From DATKCJ01 sp035513275 (GTDB taxonomy: Bacteria; Verrucomicrobiota; Verrucomicrobiia; Opitutales; Opitutaceae), in contig DATKCJ010000130.1 of assembly GCA_035513275.1 (NCBI GenBank), forward strand, positions 1 through 21,548: a stretch of 21,548 bases of DNA, in the 5' to 3' direction. The notes beneath the pieces were generated by a model. The model ran no database searches. It was not told the DNA's origin and saw nothing but the letters and a program-made list of their open reading frames with translations. Within the stretch, counting starts at the first letter, position 1, and every line of letters begins with the position of its first letter. A program made the translations under genes and the position numbers. Shown in pieces: positions 13,825 through 21,548 of this stretch.

Positions 13825-16800
13825 TCACCCGTCGAGCGAGCGGCGCACGATTTCGAGAAGTGCGTTCGGGGGACTCGGCTTCTGAATGAAGTTCTGCCCT
13901 GCCTTGAGCTCGAGTTCGCGACCCGCGATGTCGGCACTGTAGCCGCTTGTGAAGATGACTTTCAGGCCAGGCTTGAATGCCTGCAACTGGGCCGCGAGCG
14001 CGTGGCCGCCGATGCCCTCGGGCATTACGAGGTCGGTGAACAGGAGGTCGACCGCGCCGCCGGAACTTTCCCAAACTTCCAACGCCGCCGGGCCGCAGTC
14101 GGCCTCGAGGATCTTGTAGCCTTTGTTCTCGAAAACGATTCGCGTGAGCATGCGCACGGCGGGGTCGTCCTCGACGAGAAGAATCGTCTCCGTGCCGCCG
14201 CGCGGCGGTGCGGGAGCGGACGCGGAAACCGCGGCCTCGTTGATGTGATCGATCGCCGGCAGCATGAACTCGATGGTGGTGCCGCTGTTGACGACACTCT
14301 CGACCTTGAGCGCGCCGCCGTGCTGCTTGACGATTCCAAACACCGTGGCGAGACCGAGACCTGTGCCCCTGCCCGGCTCCTTCGTTGTGAAGAACGGCTC
14401 GAAGATCCGCGAGAGGTGCTCGGGAGCGATTCCGCATCCGGTGTCGGTGACACTCACACAAACTTGGGGCCCGGGTTCTGAATCGGGCAACTCGGCCGCC
14501 TGTTGCTCCGAGAGGATCGCAGCCCTGGTATTGATCGCAAGGCTGCCACCGTTTGGCATGGCATCGCGCGCGTTCACAACGAGGTTGAGCAGCACCTGGT
14601 CGAGCATGCCGGCATCGGCACGCGTGAAGAGCGGCACCGGATGCAGGTTGAACTGGAGGCGGATGTCCTCGCCGAGGATCCGCTGAAGCATCTTCGTGAC
14701 GTTAGTGACGACCTCGTTGAGATCGAGGATGCGCGGCTGGAGGACCTGCCGCCGGCTGAACGCGAGGAGCTGCCGCGTGAGATTTGCCGCACGCTCGGCG
14801 GCGCGCTTGATCTCATCGAGCATCTCGCGCGTCTCCGCCGGCATGTCTCCCGCGGATGATGCCAGGTCGGCCTGCATCATGATCGCGGCAAGGATGTTGT
14901 TGAAATCGTGCGCGACGCCGCCTGCGAGCTGGCCGATCGCCTCCATTTTCTGCGACTGGCGGAACTGGGCCTCGAGTCTTCGCTGCTCGGTGATGTCGCG
15001 GAACATCCAGATCCTGCCGTAGTGCCTCCCAGCCTTGTCCACGACGGGCGAGGAACCACGCTCGAGCACCGTGCCATCGAGCAACTCGACGATATCGCGG
15101 CTCATTTCGACCGGGCTTGCGTAGAGTTCGGCAACTCTCCGCGCAAACATCTCGGGATCCTTCGTGCGGCCGATCGCCCACTCGAACTGCACGCGGTCGT
15201 CCGGGTTGGCAGCGATCTCTGGCGGGATATTCCAGAGTTTATTGAACCGGTCGTTTTGCAAAATTTTGCGACCCTTGGTGTCGACGATGAGGATGCCGTC
15301 CAGCGCGGACTCCACCTGCGCCTCGAAGAACGCGGTGCGCCAGCGCAGCTCCTCCTCGGCGACACGGCGCCTGCTCTCGCGATGGCTGATTTCGAGTGCG
15401 AATGAAATATCCACTGCGAGCGCGTCGAGCAGTTGAGTCTCCTTCGCTTCGAAAAAGCCAGGCTCGGAGGCGTATAGGTTGAATGTCCCAACAGCCTTTC
15501 CCTCCACGATAAGCGGGAGTGCGGCCGATGCGCGGTAACCGCGCGCGAGGGCTCGGTCGCGCCACGGCGCAAACAGCGGATCGTTCTCAATGTCGGCACA
15601 CATGACGTGTGCGCCAGTGAGGAGCGCACGGGACGTGGGGCCCTTCGCACGTGTCTCGTCGTTCGGGTCAATTATCAAGCCATCGAGATAGCCATCGACC
15701 GCACCAGCCGAGGAGACCGGCACGACTTTTCCGGTTTCATCCAGCATGCCGATCCACGCCATGCGGAAATTTCCCTTTTCCACAGCGATCCGGCACGCGC
15801 CGGCGAGCATCGCTGTGATATCTCTCTCGCGAACGATGCTTTGATTGATGTCGCTGAGGACTGCGTAGACGCGGTTGAGGTGCTCCAGCCGCTGCTCGGC
15901 GAGAATGTGCCTCGTGATGTCGCGAACGATGGCAACGATGTTTCCATCCGGCATCGTCGTCGCAATTACCTCGGCGGGAAACTCCGAGCCGTCCTTCCGC
16001 CGGAAACGCCACTCGCGGCGGTAGTCGCGCGCATTTTGAAGTTGCTCGAGGGCGGGAGCGATGTGCGGAACCTCGCTTTCGACGGCAAGCATGGTCGCAT
16101 CCATCCCGACAAATTCTTCGTGCGAATAGCTGAAGAGACGGCAGGCACTGGCATTCGCGTCGAGGTAGACGCCATTGGGGCTCGCGATCAGGATGCCGTC
16201 GGGAGCGTATTCGAAAAGCGCTCGAAACCGCGACTCGCTCGCCCTGAGTTCGGCCTCGATGCGACGGCGCTCTGTGATATCGAGTTGGGAGCCGAGCAAG
16301 CGAATGTGCTGTCCCGCTTCGTTTGTGACGAGGGAACCCTGCGCGAGCATCCACCGATACGAGCCATCCCGGTGTCGGAAACGGAACTCGCTTTCGTATT
16401 TCGGCCCGGGGTCCGCGAGACTGGCGCGCACACGCTCCAATGCGGGCTCGACGTCGTCGGGATGCACCCGCGATTTCCATTCCTCGAAGTCGGTCCCGAT
16501 CTCGTGGTCTTCGAAGCCGATCTGGGCCTTCCATTCGGAGGAATACCACACGGTGTTGTTCACGATGTCCCAGTCCCAAAGGCCGACATTGGCCGCGTGA
16601 GCCGTCGTGCGCATCCGTTCCTCGCTCCCGCGCAGCGCATCCTCGGCGCGCTGGCGAGCTGTGACGTCCTGAGCGAGCACGAGCTTGGCGCAGCGGCCAT
16701 CGAATGCGAGCGTGTGGGAATTGATCTCGACCGAGATGATCTCCCCACTCTTTTTTCGATGTCTCCAGATTCCGGAATCCTGATACTCGCCGGTTGAAGT

Positions 16801-18621
16801 GCGGATGTTCTCGATCAGGTGAGGAATGTCTTCTTCCGGTCGAATGTCCTTGATCGTCATCGCGAGGAATTCGTCGCGCGAGAAGCCGTAGCGGGCGATT
16901 GCGGCGTCGTTCACCGCGAGGAAGCCAAGAGTCTCGAGGTCGTAGACCCACATGGGGTGCGGATTGCCGGCGAATAGCAGGCGGTATTGCTGTTCGCTCT
17001 CTCGCACCGCAGCCTCCGCCCGCTTTCGCGGGGTGATGTCCTCGGTGAACATGATGATGCCACCAATGGAGCCGTCGGCTCGGTGCCAGGGCTTGATGTT
17101 CCAGCGGATCCAAGTCGTCGATCCGTCGGGCCGCACGAAAGAATCTTCCTCGCAAGATTCGGATGCGCCGGTGAGGCAGCGGCGGTGAATCTCGCGCCAC
17201 TGCTCCGGTATCTCGGGGAAAACCTCGTAGTGTGTGCGCCCGATGAGCGGCTCGTCCGCGAGCTTATAGTCGTCGATCCAGCGCCGGCTGGCGACGAGAT
17301 ATCTCATGTTCTGGTCGAACATCGCGACCGCGGCCGGGCTGTGATCGACATAGAGTCGCAATTGTTCCTCGCGCTCGCGCAGTGCTGCATCCGCCTTCTT
17401 GCGTTCGGTGATATTTCTCGTGAACGCAAAATTCAGCTCCCGGTTGCCGACCCGAACGTAGTTCGCAGTGATCTCGACGGACAGCAGCCGGCCGTCCTTC
17501 GTGCGGTGCCGGGTCTCAAAAACCCTTGTTCCCAACTCCCTGAGGCGCGCCCAGTGCCCGGGCCATTTGTCACGAGGGAAGTCCGGATCGATGTCGAAGA
17601 CGTTCATCGTCTGGATCTCCCCGAGTGTGTAGCCCAGCGTCGCGCACGCGGATTTGTTTGCGTAGAGCAACCCGCCCTCGGGTGTGAGCCAGAAGATTCC
17701 GTCGCCTGCGTGCTCCATGCAGTAGCTCGCCAGTTGCAGCGATTCGTCGGAGCGTTTGCGCTCGGTCACCTCAAACACGACGCCGCGCATACGCAGCGCC
17801 TGCCCGTCCTCGCAGAACGTGAATTCGCCGAGAGCCTCGATCCATCGTGTGGTGCCACCGGGCAAGACGACGCGAAACTCCTGGTGGAAGGGGATGCGTG
17901 CAGCGATGCACCGCTTCACCGCGGCATTCACAAGGGGAAGATCGTCCGGATGCAGCCGTGCGGCGAACGCCGCATAGGTGCCGCCAAACTCACCGGGCGC
18001 GAAACCCCACAGGACTTCGTGGCCTTTCGACCAAGTGATGCGGTCCGCCGGCAAATCCCAGTCGAACATGCCGAGACGTGCGGCCTCCATGGCCATGCGC
18101 AGCCGCTCTTCGCCCTCGGCGATCTCGCGCGCGTTGCGGCGTAGTTCCAACTGCGCCATCACTTGTCTCGCGAGCACGCGGAGTGCCTCCTTCTGCGAAG
18201 GCTTCAGGCGGCGGGGGACGCGATCCATGACGCAGAGCGCGCCTATCACATGGCCGTCCGGCGTGACGAGCGGGGCGCCCGCGTAGAAGCGGATTTTCTC
18301 GCCGCCGGGGACGAGCGGATTGTCGTCGAATCGTTTGTCCTTGGACGCGTCGGGCACGACGAGCAAATCGGCGGCCGCGACGACGTGACCGCAAAAGGAA
18401 ATATCGCACAGCGTCTCGCGCAGTTCGGAGCCGACTTTGCTCTTGAGCCACTGTCGCTTCTCGTCGACCAGCGAGACCAGCGACATCGGTGTCGCGCAGA
18501 TGTGGCTGGCAAGCGCCGTCAGGTCGTCGAGGGATTTTTCGGGCGGTGTGTCTAGGATCTTATAGCTGCGCAGCGCGGCCAATCGCTTTTCTTCCGCTGA
18601 AATGGAAGGTGCAGGCTGCAT
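13825..18621 (-). CDS. Giant cytosolic hybrid histidine kinase (GAF-PAS6-GAF-PAS-HisKA-HATPase-REC)
   Basis: Protein of 1598 residues from ATG 18621 (the frame continues to 18705 with unrelated sequence). Domains in order: GAF (27-167); PAS domains at about 175-288, 299-412, 422-537, 545-662, 675-787 and 799-909, several ending in the PAC motif DITxRKR/AE; GAF (917-1079); PAS (1099-1215); HisKA with phospho-acceptor His1238 in GGVAHDFNN; HATPase with N-box NLVVNARDAM, DTGCGI, FEPFFTTK and GTGLGLA; and a receiver (about 1480-1598) with EDD, phospho-acceptor Asp1530 in FTDLVMP and Lys1581. All catalytic residues are present. No transmembrane segment or signal peptide is seen, so it senses cytosolic cues (redox, light or ligands). 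The AHDFNN H-box is typical of kinases with a C-terminal receiver. No DNA-binding response regulator is adjacent, so it is an orphan and its output is unknown. In the 124-bp gap to the Ldh2 gene is a 5-bp hairpin (18688-18702). Confidence 0.93.
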   Translation of the reverse strand: MQPAPSISAEEKRLAALRSYKILDTPPEKSLDDLTALASHICATPMSLVSLVDEKRQWLKSKVGSELRETLCDISFCGHVVAAADLLVVPDASKDKRFDDNPLVPGGEKIRFYAGAPLVTPDGHVIGALCVMDRVPRRLKPSQKEALRVLARQVMAQLELRRNAREIAEGEERLRMAMEAARLGMFDWDLPADRITWSKGHEVLWGFAPGEFGGTYAAFAARLHPDDLPLVNAAVKRCIAARIPFHQEFRVVLPGGTTRWIEALGEFTFCEDGQALRMRGVVFEVTERKRSDESLQLASYCMEHAGDGIFWLTPEGGLLYANKSACATLGYTLGEIQTMNVFDIDPDFPRDKWPGHWARLRELGTRVFETRHRTKDGRLLSVEITANYVRVGNRELNFAFTRNITERKKADAALREREEQLRLYVDHSPAAVAMFDQNMRYLVASRRWIDDYKLADEPLIGRTHYEVFPEIPEQWREIHRRCLTGASESCEEDSFVRPDGSTTWIRWNIKPWHRADGSIGGIIMFTEDITPRKRAEAAVRESEQQYRLLFAGNPHPMWVYDLETLGFLAVNDAAIARYGFSRDEFLAMTIKDIRPEEDIPHLIENIRTSTGEYQDSGIWRHRKKSGEIISVEINSHTLAFDGRCAKLVLAQDVTARQRAEDALRGSEERMRTTAHAANVGLWDWDIVNNTVWYSSEWKAQIGFEDHEIGTDFEEWKSRVHPDDVEPALERVRASLADPGPKYESEFRFRHRDGSYRWMLAQGSLVTNEAGQHIRLLGSQLDITERRRIEAELRASESRFRALFEYAPDGILIASPNGVYLDANASACRLFSYSHEEFVGMDATMLAVESEVPHIAPALEQLQNARDYRREWRFRRKDGSEFPAEVIATTMPDGNIVAIVRDITRHILAEQRLEHLNRVYAVLSDINQSIVRERDITAMLAGACRIAVEKGNFRMAWIGMLDETGKVVPVSSAGAVDGYLDGLIIDPNDETRAKGPTSRALLTGAHVMCADIENDPLFAPWRDRALARGYRASAALPLIVEGKAVGTFNLYASEPGFFEAKETQLLDALAVDISFALEISHRESRRRVAEEELRWRTAFFEAQVESALDGILIVDTKGRKILQNDRFNKLWNIPPEIAANPDDRVQFEWAIGRTKDPEMFARRVAELYASPVEMSRDIVELLDGTVLERGSSPVVDKAGRHYGRIWMFRDITEQRRLEAQFRQSQKMEAIGQLAGGVAHDFNNILAAIMMQADLASSAGDMPAETREMLDEIKRAAERAANLTRQLLAFSRRQVLQPRILDLNEVVTNVTKMLQRILGEDIRLQFNLHPVPLFTRADAGMLDQVLLNLVVNARDAMPNGGSLAINTRAAILSEQQAAELPDSEPGPQVCVSVTDTGCGIAPEHLSRIFEPFFTTKEPGRGTGLGLATVFGIVKQHGGALKVESVVNSGTTIEFMLPAIDHINEAAVSASAPAPPRGGTETILLVEDDPAVRMLTRIVFENKGYKILEADCGPAALEVWESSGGAVDLLFTDLVMPEGIGGHALAAQLQAFKPGLKVIFTSGYSADIAGRELELKAGQNFIQKPSPPNALLEIVRRSLDG

Positions 18622-18745
18622 GGTGACTGGCGGCACTGTATCGCCGCGACCCCATCTCTCTAGACAAAAGGGCGCGGCGGACAGTCTGGCGCAATCAGCG
18701 CCCAAGAGTTCGCAAGAGTCGCGGAGGCATTCGCAGCGCGAAGAC

Positions 18746-19840
18746 CTAGGAATTCGCGACAGAGAATTCCTCGAGTTTCCAGCGTGCCTTACGCGCCTCC
18801 TTGGCGATCTCGTTGAAGGCGAGCATTTCGGCCTCGGAGAAAAGGAGGCCGCCGTTGCGCGCGGAGCGGGCTGCGGCGTCGGCCTCGATCTGGCCCGGGA
18901 GCATGCAGCTCTCGTTGCCGTGCCCGAGGATGTCGGCGATGACGGCCTTCACATTTTCCGACTGGTTGCGTCCTTTCGCAAATGCGCCGCTGCTCATCGC
19001 GTCGGGATGCCAGACTTGGAAGAAGAAGCAGCACGTGCCCTTGTCGTCGCCGACCCGGTCCCAGCGGTTGCGCAGCGTCGGGAGCGAACCTCCGATGAAC
19101 GCGCCGATGATCTCGTTCATGAGCGCGAGGCCATAGCCCTTGTGAGCGCCGAATGGGACGAGGAACTTCGCGAGGTTTGGATCGGTCGTCGGCTGGCCGG
19201 TGGCGTCGACCGCGGCGCCGGGGGGCAGTTGCTTGCCCTCGCGCGCGAGCTGCTGCACGCGCCCCATCGCGACGACGCTCGTCGCCCAGTCGATCACGAT
19301 CGGGTAGCCGATCGCCGCCGTTGTGGGAAAGCCCCACGAGTGCGGGTTCGTGCCGAGCGTCGGGAACTTTCCGCCGAACGGAACCACCTCCGCGAGCGCG
19401 GCCGTGCAATTCGTGTAAGCGATGTAGCCGCGACGCGCGGCTTCCATCACGTAGCCGCCGCCCCATAGGTAGTGGAAGGCGTTGTCGACGGAGACCATGC
19501 CGACGCCGTAGCGGTCGGCGAGTTTGATCGCGGTTTCGATCGCGGCGTAGCCGGTGGCCTGGCCGAGTTTCTTGTTGGCATTCCAGACTTGGGAGCCGCG
19601 GAAACGCGTCGGAACCTTCTCAATCTTCGCGCGCGGCACGCAGCCGCCCGATGCGGAGCCGAAGAGGTGATCGAGGTGGAGCGCCTTGAGCGCGTTGTGC
19701 GTGCGGATTCCGTGGCGCGTGGCCTCGGCACAGAATCGCGCGCCGGCCGCGGCCTCTGCGGCGGAGTAGCCACGCTTGCGATACGCGGCGGCGACGAGCG
19801 CGTTGTGCTTTTCCTCGGGGACGACGTAGAAGGGTTCCAT
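18746..19840 (-). CDS. Ldh2/malate dehydrogenase-like NAD(P)H oxidoreductase
   Basis: Protein of 364 residues of the malate/L-lactate dehydrogenase type 2 family (YlbC/YiaK/AllD fold), not the classical Rossmann LDH. Conserved parts include ATRHGIRTHNALK (about 40-52) with the likely catalytic His, VDNAFHYLWGGGYVMEAA, the cofactor region PFGGKFPTLGTNPHSWGFPT, and GAHKGYGLALMNEIIGAF. Members reduce 2-oxoacids such as 2,3-diketogulonate, pyruvate or oxaloacetate, or oxidise ureidoglycolate. Here a sugar-acid role is likely because it follows KDPG aldolase and a 2-hydroxyacid dehydrogenase on the same strand; this is inference. ATG 19840 is preceded by a run of A without Shine-Dalgarno. An 8-bp stem AGGAATTC/GAATTCCT (18748-18771) lies in the last codons at the 3' end. 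Confidence 0.87.
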   Translation of the reverse strand: MEPFYVVPEEKHNALVAAAYRKRGYSAAEAAAGARFCAEATRHGIRTHNALKALHLDHLFGSASGGCVPRAKIEKVPTRFRGSQVWNANKKLGQATGYAAIETAIKLADRYGVGMVSVDNAFHYLWGGGYVMEAARRGYIAYTNCTAALAEVVPFGGKFPTLGTNPHSWGFPTTAAIGYPIVIDWATSVVAMGRVQQLAREGKQLPPGAAVDATGQPTTDPNLAKFLVPFGAHKGYGLALMNEIIGAFIGGSLPTLRNRWDRVGDDKGTCCFFFQVWHPDAMSSGAFAKGRNQSENVKAVIADILGHGNESCMLPGQIEADAAARSARNGGLLFSEAEMLAFNEIAKEARKARWKLEEFSVANS

Positions 19841-19846
19841 TTTTTT

Positions 19847-19976
19847 GAGAGTAGCGAGTAGCGGGTAGCGAGTAGTGAGTAGATTTCAGCGCGAGGAATC
19901 GGATGGTGAGCAGGAGCGGTTGGGTCTGGTTTGTGGCTTGGTATTCTCGCTACTCGCTACTCGATGCTCGCTACTG
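19847..19976. repeat. Inverted repeat built of 7-base GCGAGTA units
   Basis: The left arm (19847-19882) is five imperfect copies of the heptad GCGAGTA. The right arm (19945-19976) carries about four copies of its complement, TACTCGC. The 62-bp core between has no clear structure. The arms can fold into a long imperfect stem. The element fills the spacer between the D-2-hydroxyacid dehydrogenase start-distal end and the Ldh2 start, so it would be in a shared transcript. No open frame in it is convincing. Confidence 0.75.
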
Positions 19977-19981
19977 CAAGA

Positions 19982-20962
19982 TCACACCACTTTTCTCACT
20001 GTCACCTCGGGATTGATTTGCGCGAGCGGCTTTTCGCCGTGCATCGCGAGGATGAGATTTTTCACGGCGGCGGTGGCCTGGCGAACGACGCTCTCATAGG
20101 TGCGCGAGCCGACGTGCGGCGTGACGATGCAGTTCGGGAGCTTGAGCAGCGGGTGGTCGGCAGCCGGAGGCTCGTGGTCGAGAACATCGGTGCCGTAGCC
20201 GCCGACGCGACCTGACTCCAGCGCCTCGACGATGTCGGCGGTGTGCACGATCTCACCGCGGGCGCAGTTCAGGATGAGCACGCCTTTCTTCATCTTCGCG
20301 ATCGTCTCGGTGCGGACCAGGTCGCGCGTCTCGGGCGTGAGGTTCGTGTGGAGCGAGAGGTAATCGGACGCTGCGAAAATCTCGTCGAGCGAGGCGGCGC
20401 GCTTCACGTCGTGAGCGGCGGCGAACTTTTCATCCCAATACACGTCGAATGCGACGACGCTCATGCCGAAGGCGCGCGCGCGGATCGCGACTTCCTTGCC
20501 GATGCGGCCGAGGCCGACGATGCCGATCGTCTTCTCGAGAAGCTCGTGGCCCGTCCTGCGTTTCCATCCCCCCGATCGCGTGGAGTCGGTGTGAAAGAGA
20601 AAATTCTTCTCGAGCGCGAGCAGGAGCAGGAACGTGTGCTCGGCAACGGTCGTGTGGTTCACGCCGGGCGTGAAGAGCAGCGGGAGGCCGAACTCGGTGC
20701 AGGACTTCACGTCGATCTTGTCGACGCCGATGCCGTATTTCGAAAGCACCTTGAGGCGCGGGCGCGCTTTCTCGAGGACGGCGCGTGTGATCATGTCGTC
20801 GCCGCAGATGTAGCCGTCGATGTCGCCCACGAGGGCGAGCGTGTCGGCTTCCTTGAGCGGGCCGCGTTCGCGGATGATTTCCCAGCCGGTGTTGGCGAGA
20901 AGATCATGATGCGCTCCCGGAGTGTCTTGGAAGGAGGTTGTGGTGAGGAGAATGCGAGTCAT
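19982..20962 (-). CDS. D-isomer-specific 2-hydroxyacid dehydrogenase (SerA/hydroxypyruvate-reductase-like)
   Basis: Protein of 326 residues. The NAD-binding motif GLGRIG (150-155) is in TIGIVGLGRIGKEV, with the acidic D173 at the end of the second strand (VVAFDVYWD) suggesting preference for NAD. The catalytic triad is complete: Arg235 in LNCARGEIV, Glu264 in TDVLDHEPP, and His283 in TPHVGSRTYE. The substrate loop KYGIGVDKID (75-84) fits the phosphoglycerate dehydrogenase-like subgroup. There is no ACT or ASB regulatory domain, unlike many biosynthetic SerA proteins. The position between KDPG aldolase and the Ldh2 gene suggests a catabolic role on a sugar-acid or hydroxypyruvate-type substrate. 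ATG 20962 has no clear ribosome site. Confidence 0.9.
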   Translation of the reverse strand: MTRILLTTTSFQDTPGAHHDLLANTGWEIIRERGPLKEADTLALVGDIDGYICGDDMITRAVLEKARPRLKVLSKYGIGVDKIDVKSCTEFGLPLLFTPGVNHTTVAEHTFLLLLALEKNFLFHTDSTRSGGWKRRTGHELLEKTIGIVGLGRIGKEVAIRARAFGMSVVAFDVYWDEKFAAAHDVKRAASLDEIFAASDYLSLHTNLTPETRDLVRTETIAKMKKGVLILNCARGEIVHTADIVEALESGRVGGYGTDVLDHEPPAADHPLLKLPNCIVTPHVGSRTYESVVRQATAAVKNLILAMHGEKPLAQINPEVTVRKVV

Positions 20963-20982
20963 CGGGGAAAGAGGAAGTGAGA

Positions 20983-21110
20983 GACTACAAGACCACGTGA
21001 CTACGGGACCAAAGGACTTAGGAGAAATTCCTGCATTAGAATGGGACCTTCGATTCGGAGAGTTCGGATCAGAGGTCTCTTGGTCCTGTGGTCCGTGGTC
21101 TAGTGGTCAC
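20983..21110. repeat. Inverted repeat built of GACCACG-like 7-base units
   Basis: The left arm (20983-21016) reads as degenerate seven-base units around GACCACG (GACTACA, AGACCAC, GTGACTA, CGGGACC). The right arm (about 21074-21110) holds the complement (GGTCCTG, TGGTCCG, TGGTCTAG, TGGTCAC). The core (21017-21073) is AT-richer and shows no structure I can name. It fills the spacer between eda and the D-2-hydroxyacid dehydrogenase gene, and its right end contains the eda stop codon (21107-21109). Confidence 0.7.
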
Positions 21111-21548
21111 GCGTTTGCGGCAGCTGATACGAATTCTTTCGCGCGGGCGGTGATTGCGGCCCAGTCGCCGGACTTGAGTGCGGCGGGCGCGACGAGCGCG
21201 GAGCCGGCGGCGGTGGCAAATGCGCCGGCCTTGAGAAAGGCACCGACGGTCTCCGGAGTGACGCCGCCGGTGGGCAGGAATTCCAACTTTGGAAACGGCG
21301 CCTTGAGTGACTTGATGTAGGCCGGGCCGAAAAACTCGGCGGGGAAGATCTTGATGACATCGGCGCCGGCTTCGGAGGCGTTGCAAGCCTCGGTCGGTGT
21401 GAGCGCGCCGGAGAGGACGGGCACGCCCGCTTCGTTGCAGGCCTTGATGACTTCGATGCGCACCGCTGGCGTGACGATGAACTTTGCGCCGGCGGCGATG
21501 CCGCGCCGCGCAGTGTCGGCATCAAGCACGGTGCCGAGCCCGAGGAGT
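21107..21548 (-). CDS. eda: KDPG/KHG aldolase, partial (N-terminus beyond right edge)
   Basis: About 147 C-terminal codons are visible; the start lies outside the window. The visible part begins with LGLGTVLDADTARRGIAAGA and continues with KFIVTPAV, the class I aldolase barrel strand. DVIKIFPAEFFGP holds the Schiff-base lysine, as in the KxFPA motif of Eda. FLPTGGVTPE and ATAAGSALV form the phosphate-binding end of the barrel. It cleaves 2-keto-3-deoxy-6-phosphogluconate (or 4-hydroxy-2-oxoglutarate) to pyruvate and glyceraldehyde 3-phosphate (or glyoxylate), in the cytosol. A 6-phospho-galactonate variant (DgoA) has the same fold and cannot be excluded. It is first in the visible minus-strand series, followed by two dehydrogenase genes. 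It fits with kdgK at 6.3-7.4 kb. The stop is embedded in the adjacent repeat. Confidence 0.9.
   Translation of the reverse strand, partial: LLGLGTVLDADTARRGIAAGAKFIVTPAVRIEVIKACNEAGVPVLSGALTPTEACNASEAGADVIKIFPAEFFGPAYIKSLKAPFPKLEFLPTGGVTPETVGAFLKAGAFATAAGSALVAPAALKSGDWAAITARAKEFVSAAANA

Noticed and set aside
15607..18144. Several plus-strand frames of about 390 codons opposite the histidine kinase
   Set aside because: They are mirror frames of the PAS-rich kinase, without domain resemblance or start signals.
19847..21110. Possible CRISPR arrays in the two repeat-filled spacers
   Set aside because: The units are 7 bases long and contiguous, without unique spacers of constant length, and no cas genes are present.

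Overview
The window is GC-rich, gene-dense bacterial chromosome. The gene mix suggests a member of the Verrucomicrobiota, perhaps Opitutaceae: a PadR plus orphan FtsX-type permease pair, a sugar-acid (KDG/KDPG) pathway, a DUF4337-like protein, an ERCC4 nuclease, many intergenic hairpin repeats and few clear Shine-Dalgarno sites. This taxonomic placement is an inference from gene content, not from a marker gene. I see no rRNA, tRNA, CRISPR array, phage or transposase.

Left part (1-6.3 kb). A DUF4337-like membrane protein on the minus strand runs off the left edge. It is divergent from a cyclopropane-fatty-acid synthase (cfa), and the 300-bp gap between them holds an inverted-repeat element and a strong leader hairpin. 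A minus-strand pair follows, a PadR regulator with an 8-TM orphan MacB/FtsX-like permease (ADOP type). Divergent from padR is a small P-loop kinase-like ATPase.

Middle (6.3-13.8 kb). A PfkB-family 2-keto-3-deoxygluconate kinase (minus) is divergent from an ERCC4-HhH nuclease (plus). Three copies of one 23-bp hairpin sit around these two genes. An ABC1/UbiB-family kinase-like protein follows on plus. Then come minus-strand genes for a DAO-type FAD oxidoreductase, a nitroreductase, an AI-2E-type permease and a 36-residue single-pass membrane peptide.

Right part (13.8-21.5 kb). All genes are on the minus strand. In transcription order they are KDPG aldolase (eda, 5' end outside the window), a D-2-hydroxyacid dehydrogenase, an Ldh2-type dehydrogenase, and a very large cytosolic hybrid histidine kinase (two GAF domains, seven PAS domains, kinase core, receiver). 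The KDG kinase at 6.3-7.4 kb and the aldolase at the right edge catalyse consecutive steps (KDG to KDPG to pyruvate plus glyceraldehyde 3-phosphate). With the two dehydrogenases this points to breakdown of uronic or aldonic acids, for example from pectin or alginate.

The most striking non-coding theme is the set of short structured repeats at gene ends. They include three identical-stem 23-bp hairpins, a GGTAGGGCG-bounded double hairpin, and several roughly 80-140-bp inverted repeats, three of them built from 7- or 9-base units. Three of the genes take their stop codon from a repeat, and one gene begins 3 nt after a hairpin. I found no clear new multi-gene system. The repeats and the nuclease are the parts most worth following up.
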